From positions 1,427 to 65,426 of the forward strand of contig NZ_JHWX01000013.1 of assembly GCF_000621965.1 (NCBI RefSeq): a stretch of DNA of 64,000 bases, in the 5' to 3' direction. Below, in pieces: positions 26,612-35,084 of the stretch; position 1 is the first letter of the stretch; every line of letters begins with the position of its first letter. Under the pieces are notes generated by a model. That model saw only the letters and a list, made by a program, of their open reading frames with translations. It was not told the DNA's origin and ran no database searches. Source of the DNA: Methanobrevibacter wolinii SH. GTDB lineage: Archaea; Methanobacteriota; Methanobacteria; Methanobacteriales; Methanobacteriaceae. The position numbers and the translations under genes were made by a program.

Positions 26612-28672
26612 ATGATTAGCAGAATTTTTGATAAATTTATTGAAACTATTCCTGATGAAGATAAGGAATATATGAAATCTAAAATCAATGATTATGTGGA
26701 CAAAGAAGCATTAAAATTAGCTAAAAGTAGGCATGTTGAAGTTACAGAAGATATTATTAATGAAGTTATTTCTAAAATGGGTTCTTTACAAGACTTTATA
26801 GATGAAAATTTTAAAGACCCAGAAGATTATACTTGGGCATTAAATAGTATTGTACATAATGAATTCTGTGCTAAATGTGGTACTTGTAGTATTGTATGTC
26901 CAAACAATTTAATTGAATTTACAGATACACCACATCTCGTTCAAGAATGTAGACGTGATGGTAATGGTATGTGTATGGAAGTCTGTCCTAGAATGGGTTC
27001 AGCTAGATACCAAATTAGTATTAGGGAAAACTTTAAAGAAGAATATTATTATGGTAAAGGTACACTTGATGGACAAGATGGTGGTGTAGTAAGCTCATTC
27101 TTAAAATATCTTTTAGAATCTGAAAAAATTGATGCAGCTATCGTTGTTGGGGATGAAAAGTGGAAACCTGTTTCAATGATTGTTAAAACTCCTGATGAAT
27201 TAAAACAAACTGTTAAATCTAAATATACTATTTCTACCTTAGAAGCATTAAAAGAAGCTCATGCTCAAGGTGCTGAAAAAGTAGCAGTTGTTGGACTTCC
27301 ATGTCAAATTGAAGGATTAAGAAAATTACAATACTTCCCATATCATGCAAAACATGATCCTGAATTAGGTTGGGATGGTAAAGCAGCTAAACTTCCTAAA
27401 ATCGAATATTTAATTGGTTTATTCTGTACTGAAAAATTTGATGAAGAAACTCTTTCAAACCTTTTAAAAGAACATGATATTGATATTAATAATGTTAAAA
27501 AATTCAATGTAACTAATGGTAAATTTATTATTGAAACTGAAGAAGATACACTTAAACTTCCAGTTAAAGATATTAAATTAGCATCTGGTTGTAAATTCTG
27601 TCGTGACTTTGATTCTGATCTTGCAGATGTTTCAGTTGGTTCTGTTGGAAGTGAAGAAGGATACTCTACTATTATTATTAGAACAGAAAAAGGTGAAGAT
27701 ATTAAAAATATTATTCCTTTAAAAGAAGGAGTAGATGAATCTAAAGTACAATTCTTAAGAGACTTCAAACTTAAAAGATTTAATAAAAACATAAAAGAAC
27801 GTTTTGATAATGATGAATTTATTTCATATTATTGGAATAGTGATTATGGTGGAGCATCACCTAGAATTGATGGTGATTATTTCATAAGAATGAGGGCAAA
27901 TCCTTCTGGTTTTTATAGTCAAGAAGAAGTTCAAAGTATTATAGATATTTCTAAAAAATATAATGCTAAAATTAAACTTACAAATAGGGATGAATTTGAG
28001 TTACATTCTGTTAGACCAATAGATGTTGAACCTATGATTTTAGATCTTCAAAAAGCAGGATTTAGAAATGGTACAGAAGGACCTCTTGTAAGGTCTGTAC
28101 TTGCATGTCCTGGAGATCAAAATTGTCGTCTTGGTTTAATTGATACAACTGCTCTTGCTAAAAAAATTGATGATAAATTTAAAGAAAATCCTGCACCATA
28201 TAAATTTAAAGTTGCAATTAGTGGTTGTCCTAATAAATGTGTAAGACCACAAGTAGCTGACTTTGGTATTAATGGATATAAGTTACCTGAAACTATTGAA
28301 GAAAAATGTAATGGTTGTGGAAGATGTGCTGATGTATGTAAAGTAGATGCTCTTGAAATAAGAGGAGACCTTGCTCATACTGATTATAATGTATGTATTG
28401 GTTGTGGAAAATGTATTAAAGCATGTCCTCATGATGCAAAAGACCTTAAATATGATGGATATAATCTTCATATTGGTGGAATGAGTGGTCGTAAAATCGT
28501 TGAAGGTTTAACCTTAAATGTTGATAATGAGGAGGATATCATAAAATTAATTGGTGCTGTTATTAAAGTTTACAATAAATATGGTATTAAACCTCAAAAA
28601 GAGAGAGTTGGAACTACTATGCAACGTATTGGTCAACTCAAATTTATGGAAGAAGTTTATAAATTATTATAA
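26612..28672 (+). CDS. F420-dependent sulfite-reductase-like fusion (Fsr family)
   Basis: 686 aa. Residues 1-75 are a helical N-terminal extension. Residues about 80-400 form an FrhB/FqoF-like F420-oxidising module with a ferredoxin site (C86, C89, C92, C96) and further cysteines (CRRDGNGMCMEVCP). Residues about 460-686 are a siroheme sulfite/nitrite reductase half with the cluster-siroheme motif C499-x5-C505 and C539-x3-C543. Two [4Fe-4S] ferredoxin motifs (CNGCGRCADVC, CIGCGKCIKAC) are inserted after it. Together this is the Fsr layout, which reduces sulfite with F420H2 for detoxification or sulfur assimilation. The ATG at 26612 is preferred; upstream codons encode only hydrophobic AT-rich sequence. 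Confidence 0.9.
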   Translation: MISRIFDKFIETIPDEDKEYMKSKINDYVDKEALKLAKSRHVEVTEDIINEVISKMGSLQDFIDENFKDPEDYTWALNSIVHNEFCAKCGTCSIVCPNNLIEFTDTPHLVQECRRDGNGMCMEVCPRMGSARYQISIRENFKEEYYYGKGTLDGQDGGVVSSFLKYLLESEKIDAAIVVGDEKWKPVSMIVKTPDELKQTVKSKYTISTLEALKEAHAQGAEKVAVVGLPCQIEGLRKLQYFPYHAKHDPELGWDGKAAKLPKIEYLIGLFCTEKFDEETLSNLLKEHDIDINNVKKFNVTNGKFIIETEEDTLKLPVKDIKLASGCKFCRDFDSDLADVSVGSVGSEEGYSTIIIRTEKGEDIKNIIPLKEGVDESKVQFLRDFKLKRFNKNIKERFDNDEFISYYWNSDYGGASPRIDGDYFIRMRANPSGFYSQEEVQSIIDISKKYNAKIKLTNRDEFELHSVRPIDVEPMILDLQKAGFRNGTEGPLVRSVLACPGDQNCRLGLIDTTALAKKIDDKFKENPAPYKFKVAISGCPNKCVRPQVADFGINGYKLPETIEEKCNGCGRCADVCKVDALEIRGDLAHTDYNVCIGCGKCIKACPHDAKDLKYDGYNLHIGGMSGRKIVEGLTLNVDNEEDIIKLIGAVIKVYNKYGIKPQKERVGTTMQRIGQLKFMEEVYKLL

Positions 28673-28702
28673 CTTCTTTTTTTTAATTTTTATAATTATT
28701 TT

Positions 28703-28810
28703 TTGGTTTTATTGGTTTTTTAGGTTCTATTTTTTATTTTAAAATTAGTGGGTTTTTGGTTTTATTGGTTTTTTTTAGGTTCTATTTTTTATTTAAGATT
28801 AATGAGTTTT
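28703..28810 (+). repeat. T-rich tandem repeat, period 53 bp, two copies, after the Fsr-like gene
   Basis: TTGGTTTTATTGGTTTTTT begins at 28703 and 28756, each followed by AGGTTCTATTTTTTATTT. It lies directly downstream of the Fsr stop codon and probably serves as its U-rich terminator region. Confidence 0.65.
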
Positions 28811-28851
28811 AATAATTTAAACTTTTAATAAGAATAATTTTTAATATTATT

Positions 28852-29529
28852 TTAACAAGTTTTATTATTAGATTTAGAATTTAAAACTTTATATTCTAAA
28901 ATTAAATCAGTATCTATATTATATGAATCTTTTAATTCTAATTTTACACTGTCTTTCATATAATTAAAACCTTCTCCATCAAATAATGTTTTTGCATCTT
29001 TTCCACCTACAACCATAGGAGCAATACAAATTCTAATTTCGTCAATTAATCCTTCTTTTATCATTGAAAAATTAAGTGTTGAACCTCCTTCAAGCATGAG
29101 TGTTTTAATTCCTTTTTTATATAAATAATCCATTAGTTTAACTAAATCTACATGTTTTTTTCCTGATGGGAAAATATCTGCATATTTTGATAATTTTTTA
29201 ACCTTTTTAGTTTTAGTATATTCTTCTGCTACTGCAATGATTGTTGGCGCCATATCATTTAATATTTTATAATTAAGTGGTGTTCTTCCTTTACTATCTA
29301 CTACTACACGTATTGGATTATCTTCTTTTTTAGCAGGTATTTTAGATACTGTGAGTTTTGGATTATCTTCAATTACAGTATTTATTCCTACCATTATACC
29401 ATCAACTTCATATCTAAGTTTATGAACTCTTATTAAGTCTTCTTTACATGATATTTCTGATGAACCTGTTTTTGTAGCTATTTTTCCATCTAAAGTCATT
29501 GCAGCATTAAGTATTACATAAGGTTTCAT
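28852..29529 (-). CDS. 2,5-diamino-6-(ribosylamino)pyrimidinone 5'-phosphate reductase
   Basis: 225 aa. Reduces the ribose of the pyrimidine intermediate in archaeal riboflavin (and F420 deazaflavin precursor) synthesis using NADPH. The RibD C-terminal reductase fold is evident: PYVILNAAMTLDGKIATKTG at the start, DGIMVGINTVIEDNPKLTV (about residues 41-59), RVVVDSKGRTP, LMLEGGSTLNFSMIKEGLIDE and APMVVGGKDAKTLFDGEG. This is the archaeal stand-alone form (as MJ0671), without a deaminase domain. It is convergent with the Fsr-like gene and divergent from the feo locus. Confidence 0.93.
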   Translation of the reverse strand: MKPYVILNAAMTLDGKIATKTGSSEISCKEDLIRVHKLRYEVDGIMVGINTVIEDNPKLTVSKIPAKKEDNPIRVVVDSKGRTPLNYKILNDMAPTIIAVAEEYTKTKKVKKLSKYADIFPSGKKHVDLVKLMDYLYKKGIKTLMLEGGSTLNFSMIKEGLIDEIRICIAPMVVGGKDAKTLFDGEGFNYMKDSVKLELKDSYNIDTDLILEYKVLNSKSNNKTC

Positions 29530-29589
29530 ATTATCAACTTATTATTTTTTTATAATATATATTATATAGTAAGTTTTTTATATTTTTTT

Positions 29590-29665
29590 GAGTCTGTTAA
29601 AATTTTATTTTTAATAGTTTAAACAGTTTTAATACTTGAAAATTTAAGAAAATTTTAATAAAGTA
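29590..29665. repeat. MITE-like dispersed repeat, copy 5 (internally shortened)
   Basis: 76 bp from GAGTCTGTTAAAA to TTTTAATAAAGTA, with flanking octamers ATTTTTTT and ATATTTTT matching at 7 of 8 positions. It is about 45 bp from the next copy, just upstream of the feo operators. Confidence 0.65.
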
Positions 29666-29709
29666 ATATTTTTTATAAAATATATTTAATTATATTTTTT
29701 TATTTTTTA

Positions 29710-29815
29710 GAGTTTGTTGAAAACTATTTTTTATAAAAATTTAAAGAATAATTAATGCTTTAAAATCAATTTTAAGAAAATTTATTCAAAAGATTTTGAG
29801 GATTTCAACAAAACT
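29710..29815. repeat. MITE-like dispersed repeat, copy 6 (reference copy, perfect 8-bp duplication)
   Basis: 106 bp. Inverted ends GAGTTTGTTGAAA and TTTCAACAAAACT (8 inner bases perfectly complementary, TGTTGAAA/TTTCAACA). Flanked by ATTTTTTA at 29702-29709 and again at 29816-29823. The interior is pure AT-rich sequence with no reading frame, so it is non-autonomous. The ends and the 8-bp duplication recall IS6-family insertion sequences (inference). Confidence 0.8.
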
Positions 29816-29882
29816 ATTTTTTATTTTTTCATATTTATTATTGTAAATTTTTTTACTTTTGTCTAAATTTTTTTATCTGATT

Positions 29883-29953
29883 TTTAGGTATAACTAAACA
29901 TTTATATATTAGTTCAATCTAATTTTTAATTAAGAAGTTTAGGTACAACTAAA
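29883..29953 (+). promoter_or_regulatory. Three 16-bp DtxR/MntR-like operator dyads and TATA box upstream of feoA
   Basis: TTTAGGTATAACTAAA (29883-29898), ATTAGTTCAATCTAAT (29908-29923) and TTTAGGTACAACTAAA (29938-29953) share the TTAG-N6-CTAA symmetry of metal-dependent DtxR-family repressor sites. A TATA-like TTTATATATT (29901-29910) lies between the first two, so bound repressor would block transcription. This fits iron regulation of the downstream feo genes and would leave a leader of about 200 nt. The regulator gene is not in the window. Confidence 0.7.
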
Positions 29954-30143
29954 TTTAAATATTTTTAATAAATTTCTAAATTTCTTAAATTTATTAAAAG
30001 TTCTAAAATTATGTCCTTATATTATTGTAAATTTTTAGGATTTTAATGAATTATTATTCTAATTAGTAATTATATTTAATTAGAAAAAAAGTGAATTAAA
30101 AATTTTTAACTAATTTCAATTTTAAAATAGAAGGTGGATTTCA

Positions 30144-30380
30144 ATGATTAAAAGTTTAGATCAATTAAAAACAGGTGAAGAAGGAAAATTAGTTTCCTAT
30201 AATGATGGAGGAAGTAGTGAATTAAAACGTCATTTAATGGGTATGGGTTTTGTTAAAGGTTCAAAAATCCAACTTAAAAAAATTGCTCCATTAGGGGATC
30301 CTTATGAATATAAAATTAAAGGATATTCTGTCTGTTTAAGAAAAGAAGAAGCTCGTAATATTGAAGTTGATGTTGAATAA
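30144..30380 (+). CDS. feoA: FeoA, ferrous iron transport accessory protein
   Basis: 78 aa. A small SH3-like cytoplasmic protein thought to modulate FeoB. The pattern GEEGKLVSYNDGGSSELKRHLMGMGF (first half) and IKGYSVCLRKEEARNIEV (end) matches FeoA, and the length is typical. AAGGTGGAT precedes the ATG. feoB follows 38 bp later. The distal promoter carries three metal-regulator-like dyads. Confidence 0.95.
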   Translation: MIKSLDQLKTGEEGKLVSYNDGGSSELKRHLMGMGFVKGSKIQLKKIAPLGDPYEYKIKGYSVCLRKEEARNIEVDVE

Positions 30381-30418
30381 TTTTAATTTACTTTTATAAT
30401 TAATAATGGAGATTGTTT

Positions 30419-32428
30419 ATGGAGAATATTAAAATTGGATTAGCAGGTAATCCTAATGTAGGAAAAACCACTTTATTCAATAATTTAACTGGGCTTCATC
30501 AACATGTTGGTAATTGGCCAGGTAAAACAGTAGAACAAGCTTCAGGTCACTTTGAAGAAGACGGTAATCGAATTGATGTTATTGATTTACCTGGAAATTA
30601 TGCATTAAGTGCTCATTCTATTGAAGAAATCGTTTCAAGAGATTTTATTGTAGATGAAGAATCTGATGCAATTATCAATGTTATTGATGCAGCTAATTTA
30701 GAACGTAATTTGTATTTAACAGTTCAGATGATGGAATTAAATGCAAATTTAGGTATTGCTCTTAATATGAATAAGTTAGCACGTAAAGATGGTATAGATA
30801 TTGATGTAGATAAATTATCTGAATTATTAGGTCTTCCTGTAGTTCAAATTGAAGCTAATTCAGATATTGGTCATAATGACCTTATTAAAATGATTAAAAA
30901 TCTTAAAGATCATCCTGTAGAAAGTAAAAATAAACTTGTTTATGGTAATGAATTAAGGCAACATTTAGGTGATTTAGAGAAATTAATCTCAAAAGATAAA
31001 AATTTACTTGATGTATCTCCTTATTGGACTGCTATTAAATTATTAGAAGATGATGAAATTGTAATGGATAAAGTTCAACAATCTTCTATGTCTAATCCAA
31101 TATTTTTAGAAGTAAGAAAAGTTAAAGATCATCTAAAAGATATTTATGGGGTATCTGCAGCAGAAGCAATTGCTAATGCTCGTTATGCTTTTATTGATGG
31201 TTTAATTAAGGAATGTGTAAAACTTCCTGAAAACCCAAAACCAACTATGACTGAAAAGATTGATAGAATCGTAACTAATAGAGTCCTTGGTATTCCTATA
31301 TTTTTAATTATTATGTATATTGTTTTCCAAGTTACCTTTACTTTAGGTTCACCAATTCAAGATTGGCTTGATTCTTGTGTTACTGCAATTGCAGATGGTA
31401 CTGTTGCATTAGTTGGTCAAAATGCTTTAGGTTCACTTTTATCTGATGGTGTAATTTCTGGAGTTGGAAGTGTTTTAAGTTTCGTTCCTCAAATTGTTTT
31501 ACTGTTCTTATTATTAAGTATATTAGAAGATAGTGGTTATTTAGCAAGAGCTGCTTTTGTAATGGATAAAGTTATGCACAAAGTTTTAGGACTTCATGGA
31601 AAAGCATTTATTCCAATGATTCTTGGATTTGGTTGTGGAGTACCTGGAATTATGGCAACACGTACACTTGAACATGAGGAAGATCGTTTAGTTGCAATGT
31701 TACTTATACCATTTATGTCTTGTACTGCAAGATTACCAGTATATCTTTTATTTGTAGGAATATTCTTTGCTTCATCACAAGCAAATGTAATTTTCTCATT
31801 ATACTTACTTGGAGTTGTTGTAGCTATTATTGTAGCAGCTATTATTAAAAAATTATTCTTTAAAGGAGTAAGTACTCCATTTGTAATGGAATTACCAACT
31901 TATAAAATCCCTACTGTAAAAGGTGTTCTTATGCATACTGGTGAAAAAACATGGGGATTTGTTAGGAAAGCAGGTACTATTATTTTAGCAGCAGCAATTA
32001 TTGTATGGGTATTAAGTTATTTCCCAGCTGGTGTTGATTATGGATCACAAGCAAGTTACATTGGTCAAATAGGTACATTTATTGCACCAATATTTAGTCC
32101 ATTAGGATTCGGTAACTGGCAAGCTTCATCTGCATTAATCTTTGGTATGGTAGCTAAAGAAGTTATTGTAGCAACTTTAACTTCAGTATTTGGTTCATTC
32201 CCTGGTGGAGCTACTGCAGGAATTACTTCAGTGTTTACACCACTTACAGCATATGCATTTTTAGTATTCTGTTTATTATATATACCTTGTTTCGCAGCAT
32301 TAGGTACTATAAAACAAGAATCTAATGGTTGGAAATGGCCTGCTGTAATGGTATGTACTTGTTTAATTACTGCATATGTAGTATCATTTGCTGTATTCCA
32401 TATTGGATTACTTTTAGGATTCCATTAA
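30419..32428 (+). CDS. feoB: FeoB, ferrous iron transporter
   Basis: 669 aa. The membrane Fe(II) importer with an N-terminal GTPase: G1 GNPNVGKT (residues 10-17), switch region [10 protein letters not shown]3 DLPGNYAL, G4-like [12 protein letters not shown], then a helical spacer. The C-terminal membrane domain (from about residue 285) contains the two gate regions with [16 protein letters not shown] and [11 protein letters not shown], whose cysteines are proposed iron ligands. The family length is normal. A TTG at 30413 is in frame, but GGAG ends 7 nt before ATG 30419. It is the core of the feo locus and is followed by three tiny or small genes. Confidence 0.97.
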   Translation: MENIKIGLAGNPNVGKTTLFNNLTGLHQHVGNWPGKTVEQASGHFEEDGNRIDVIDLPGNYALSAHSIEEIVSRDFIVDEESDAIINVIDAANLERNLYLTVQMMELNANLGIALNMNKLARKDGIDIDVDKLSELLGLPVVQIEANSDIGHNDLIKMIKNLKDHPVESKNKLVYGNELRQHLGDLEKLISKDKNLLDVSPYWTAIKLLEDDEIVMDKVQQSSMSNPIFLEVRKVKDHLKDIYGVSAAEAIANARYAFIDGLIKECVKLPENPKPTMTEKIDRIVTNRVLGIPIFLIIMYIVFQVTFTLGSPIQDWLDSCVTAIADGTVALVGQNALGSLLSDGVISGVGSVLSFVPQIVLLFLLLSILEDSGYLARAAFVMDKVMHKVLGLHGKAFIPMILGFGCGVPGIMATRTLEHEEDRLVAMLLIPFMSCTARLPVYLLFVGIFFASSQANVIFSLYLLGVVVAIIVAAIIKKLFFKGVSTPFVMELPTYKIPTVKGVLMHTGEKTWGFVRKAGTIILAAAIIVWVLSYFPAGVDYGSQASYIGQIGTFIAPIFSPLGFGNWQASSALIFGMVAKEVIVATLTSVFGSFPGGATAGITSVFTPLTAYAFLVFCLLYIPCFAALGTIKQESNGWKWPAVMVCTCLITAYVVSFAVFHIGLLLGFH

Positions 32429-32576
32429 AAATTAAAAACATAAAATTGTTATTGATTAAAATTTGTTTCTAATTTATACAAATTTATAATCAATTATTTA
32501 ATTTTAATAAATCTATGTAAAGAATACTCTTCTTATCATGGTTTATATAAAATATATGGTTAATTGAGGTGATTAT

Positions 32577-32651
32577 ATGAAATCTAGATCTTATATAAAA
32601 GGTATTAAATTAGAAGAAAATGAAGAAAAAGACCAAGATAATCAAAAGTAA
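32577..32651 (+). CDS. 24-aa peptide downstream of feoB
   Basis: A short open frame, MKSRSYIKGIKLEENEEKDQ plus four residues, preceded by an excellent ribosome-binding site (GAGGTGATTAT then ATG). It has a basic start and an acidic, very hydrophilic second half, with no membrane segment. The last codons and the stop form the left arm of a long hairpin (32633-32689). The strong translation signal is the main argument that it is real. It could be a regulatory leader peptide or a Feo accessory. No family is recognised. Confidence 0.55.
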   Translation: MKSRSYIKGIKLEENEEKDQDNQK

Positions 32652-32689
32652 TGAGCATGTGACATTAATTAGTACTTTTATTATCTTGG
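32633..32689 (+). terminator. Long hairpin overlapping the end of the 24-aa ORF
   Basis: Arms at 32633-32650 (starts CCAAGATAAT, ends AAAAGTA) and 32673-32689 (TACTTTTATTATCTTGG) pair over 17 bp with a single bulged base, around a 22-nt loop. An inner TAATG (32649-32653) / CATTA (32663-32667) pairing competes. No strict U-tract follows. It may be an attenuator, processing site or mRNA-stabilising 3' end of feoAB. Confidence 0.6.
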
Positions 32690-32822
32690 ATTAAATTTTA
32701 AGAAAAAATTATCTAATTTCCTTCTTAGTTTTTATATTTATTAGTAATTTTTTTATTCTTAAATTTAATTTATTTAAAAAATAAGTTTCCATCGTTTATA
32801 CAGTTAATATAATGGTGATAAA

Positions 32823-33032
32823 ATGAAAATGAAATGTAGAATCTGTGGATATGAATATGATCCTGAAGAAACTAGAGGAACATGTGATGGAATTGGCTGT
32901 TGTGGATGTGAAGAATGTAATGAAGCAATGTGTCCAAATTGTGGTTATATGAATAAAATAGTATATGAAGATGAATTTGAATTTATTGAAAAAATTAAAT
33001 CTATGATTAAAAATAAAATTGCAGCAAAATAA
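32823..33032 (+). CDS. Cys-rich rubredoxin-like small protein, Feo-associated
   Basis: 69 aa. It starts with CRICGYEYDP (C5-x2-C8) and later has CPNCGY (C37-x2-C40), the two knuckles of a rubredoxin-like or zinc-ribbon iron/zinc site. Between them, CDGIGCCGCEEC adds further cysteines, giving nine in all. The last 25 residues form a charged amphipathic helix. GGTGATAAA provides a good ribosome-binding site. Its position after feoAB suggests an iron-handling or redox-sensing role (for example a FeoC-like function), but this is inference. Not a classical rubredoxin, because the spacing and extra cysteines differ. Confidence 0.75.
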   Translation: MKMKCRICGYEYDPEETRGTCDGIGCCGCEECNEAMCPNCGYMNKIVYEDEFEFIEKIKSMIKNKIAAK

Positions 33033-33081
33033 GATTTTATTTTTAATTAAGTCAAGTATTTAAAAAATGGGGTGTGTAATA

Positions 33082-33195
33082 ATGGAAGATCATGTAAGAC
33101 CACCATGTTGTCAGAAAAAAGATGATAAAGATGAAACTCAGTTTCATAAAATTTTAATGAAGATTAAAAACTTCTTCTTTGGTTGTTGTAAATAA
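33082..33195 (+). CDS. 37-aa peptide with two CC pairs, Feo-associated
   Basis: A short frame starting MEDHVRPPCCQKKDD and ending KNFFFGCCK, with a ribosome-binding site GGGGTG 6 nt before the ATG. It has vicinal cysteine pairs at residues 9-10 and 35-36, a charged centre and an amphipathic, Phe-rich C-terminal helix that could touch the membrane. It lies 49 bp after the Cys-rich gene, in the same direction. Metal binding by the CC pairs is possible. It resembles no family I can name. Confidence 0.55.
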   Translation: MEDHVRPPCCQKKDDKDETQFHKILMKIKNFFFGCCK

Positions 33196-33644
33196 TTATT
33201 TTGTTTTTTATTATTTCTGTTTATATTGTTTTTATAGTATTTTTAATTTAAATTTTAAAGTTTTTATAAGATTTTTAAAGTTTAAAAATTTTAATATTGC
33301 TTTTTTTATAATTTTATCATATTATTTTTATCTATTTATTAAATATTTGTTTTTTATTTGTTAATACTCGATATTTATATTTAAATTTTATTTAATTATT
33401 GTATTTTGTATTCTTTGACTTTATTTTACTTTATACTTATTATTTCTTTATTATTTATTAATTAATTATTTTTTTAATTTATTCTTTTATAAAATAATAA
33501 CTTTAATATTTTTATAAAATATTATTTTTTAAAATAATAATATTTAATTAATTTAATATTATTTTTTTATAAAAATATAAATATTATAATTAATATAAAA
33601 ATAATCATTTAAAGATTTATTAGATATAAGGCTAGGATTAGAGA
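33196..33644. other. AT-rich spacer before the AAA+ ATPase gene
   Basis: 449 bp, almost only A and T, with many T runs in the first half (probable feo terminator region). No gene or repeat copy was seen. Confidence 0.3.
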
Positions 33645-34850
33645 ATGATAAAACGAGATTTATATATTAATCAATTAAATGATCTTGCAAATACTAAAAC
33701 TCTTAAGATATTAACTGGAGTTCATGGTAGTGGTAAATCTTGTATTTTATTATCATTTGCTAATAATCTAGAAGAAAATAAAAAGAATGTAATATATCTA
33801 AATTTTGACTCATTAAAAAATAAAAAATATTTAGATTACATTAAACTCTATGATTTTTTATCAGAAAATATTTTAAATGATAAAATGAATTATATTCTTC
33901 TAGATAATGTTAAAAAAGTAGATAAATGGTATGAAGTTGTAAATTCACTTTCAGTTGATTACAATAATGTTGATTTCTTTATTTCTGGCCTATGTGGTGA
34001 TATTAAAGACTATGAATTATCAAAATATGTTTCATGGCCAATAATTGAAGTAAATGTACTTCCATTATCTTTTAAAGAATATTTAAAATTTAATGATGAG
34101 TATTGGGATGATAATTTAGATATTAATAGTAAATTTAAGGATTATCTTCATTATGGGGGATTTCCAGTAATTTTTGAACATAAAAAATCAGATTTAATTT
34201 TTAATAATATTATTGAAGGTATATACAATACAATTATTGTTAAAGATTTAATATCTAAGTATAAAATTAAAAATCTACTACTTCTTAATGAAATATTCTA
34301 TTTTACTATTAATAATTTAGGAGAATATTTCTCCTCTAAAAAAATTACAGAATATTTTTTAACTGAAGGTGTAAAAACTACTCCAACAACAGTTTTAGAC
34401 TATTTAAAATACTTTGATAAATCATATCTTTTTTATCCAGTTAAAAGATTTAATCTTAAATGTGATGTATATTTAAGAACACTTGAAAAACATTATCTTT
34501 GTGATTTAGGACTTAGAAATTATATTCTTGGATTTGATGATGAATATTCAAAAGGTGTTCTTGAAAATTTAGTATATTTTGAACTTTTAAGAAGAGATTA
34601 TAAGGTTTCAACTGTTAAATATAAAAAGCATAATATTGACTTTATGGCTAAAAAAGTAGATAAGATAGTTTATATTCAAATACTTAAAAATTTAGATGAT
34701 CAATTGTTAAATGGGAAATTAAATGATTTAAATTCAATAAAAGATAATTATGATAAAATTATTATAAGTTTTGATAAGACACATATAAAAAATATTCAAG
34801 GAATTAAGATTCTTAATATTATTGATTTTTTATTATCTAATGATTTTTAG
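33645..34850 (+). CDS. AAA+ ATPase with DUF4143 C-terminal domain
   Basis: 401 aa. Walker A GVHGSGKS (about residues 25-32), Walker B YILLDNV (about 86-92), then a sensor-like FFISGL. The C-terminal part (from about 200) matches DUF4143: it contains YLCDLGLRNYI, then E-Y-F-E and NIDFMAKKVDKIVYIQI, the remnant PD-(D/E)xK-like nuclease core. Such proteins are common, often horizontally moved, archaeal/bacterial ATPases of uncertain role (AAA_14 plus DUF4143). It is transcribed towards the TPR gene cluster but is separated from it by a 234-bp repeat-containing gap. Confidence 0.85.
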   Translation: MIKRDLYINQLNDLANTKTLKILTGVHGSGKSCILLSFANNLEENKKNVIYLNFDSLKNKKYLDYIKLYDFLSENILNDKMNYILLDNVKKVDKWYEVVNSLSVDYNNVDFFISGLCGDIKDYELSKYVSWPIIEVNVLPLSFKEYLKFNDEYWDDNLDINSKFKDYLHYGGFPVIFEHKKSDLIFNNIIEGIYNTIIVKDLISKYKIKNLLLLNEIFYFTINNLGEYFSSKKITEYFLTEGVKTTPTTVLDYLKYFDKSYLFYPVKRFNLKCDVYLRTLEKHYLCDLGLRNYILGFDDEYSKGVLENLVYFELLRRDYKVSTVKYKKHNIDFMAKKVDKIVYIQILKNLDDQLLNGKLNDLNSIKDNYDKIIISFDKTHIKNIQGIKILNIIDFLLSNDF

Positions 34851-34882
34851 TAATAAGTTAAAATATATTAATATCATTTTAC

Positions 34883-34990
34883 TTGTTATTTGGATTGTTT
34901 TTTGATTTGTGGTTTATTTGAATTAGTATTTTATTTGTTATTTGGATTGTTTTTTGATTTGTGATTTATTTGAACTGGTATTTTATTTCT
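34883..34990 (+). repeat. T-rich tandem repeat, period 52 bp, after the AAA+ gene
   Basis: TTGTTATTTGGATTGTTTTT starts at 34883 and 34935, with a decayed third start near 34987. The plus-strand RNA is U-rich, so this probably also terminates the ATPase transcript. Confidence 0.65.
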
Positions 34991-35084
34991 TATTTAAATT
35001 AATTTAATTTGTGATTCTTTATTTGAAGTATAAATGAGAAAAATTATATTTATTTTTACTTTATTTAATAAAGGAGGTAGTATC

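Noticed and set aside
27343-27792. 149-residue minus-strand frame opposite the Fsr-like gene
   Set aside because: Shadow of a conserved enzyme domain, no ribosome-binding site.
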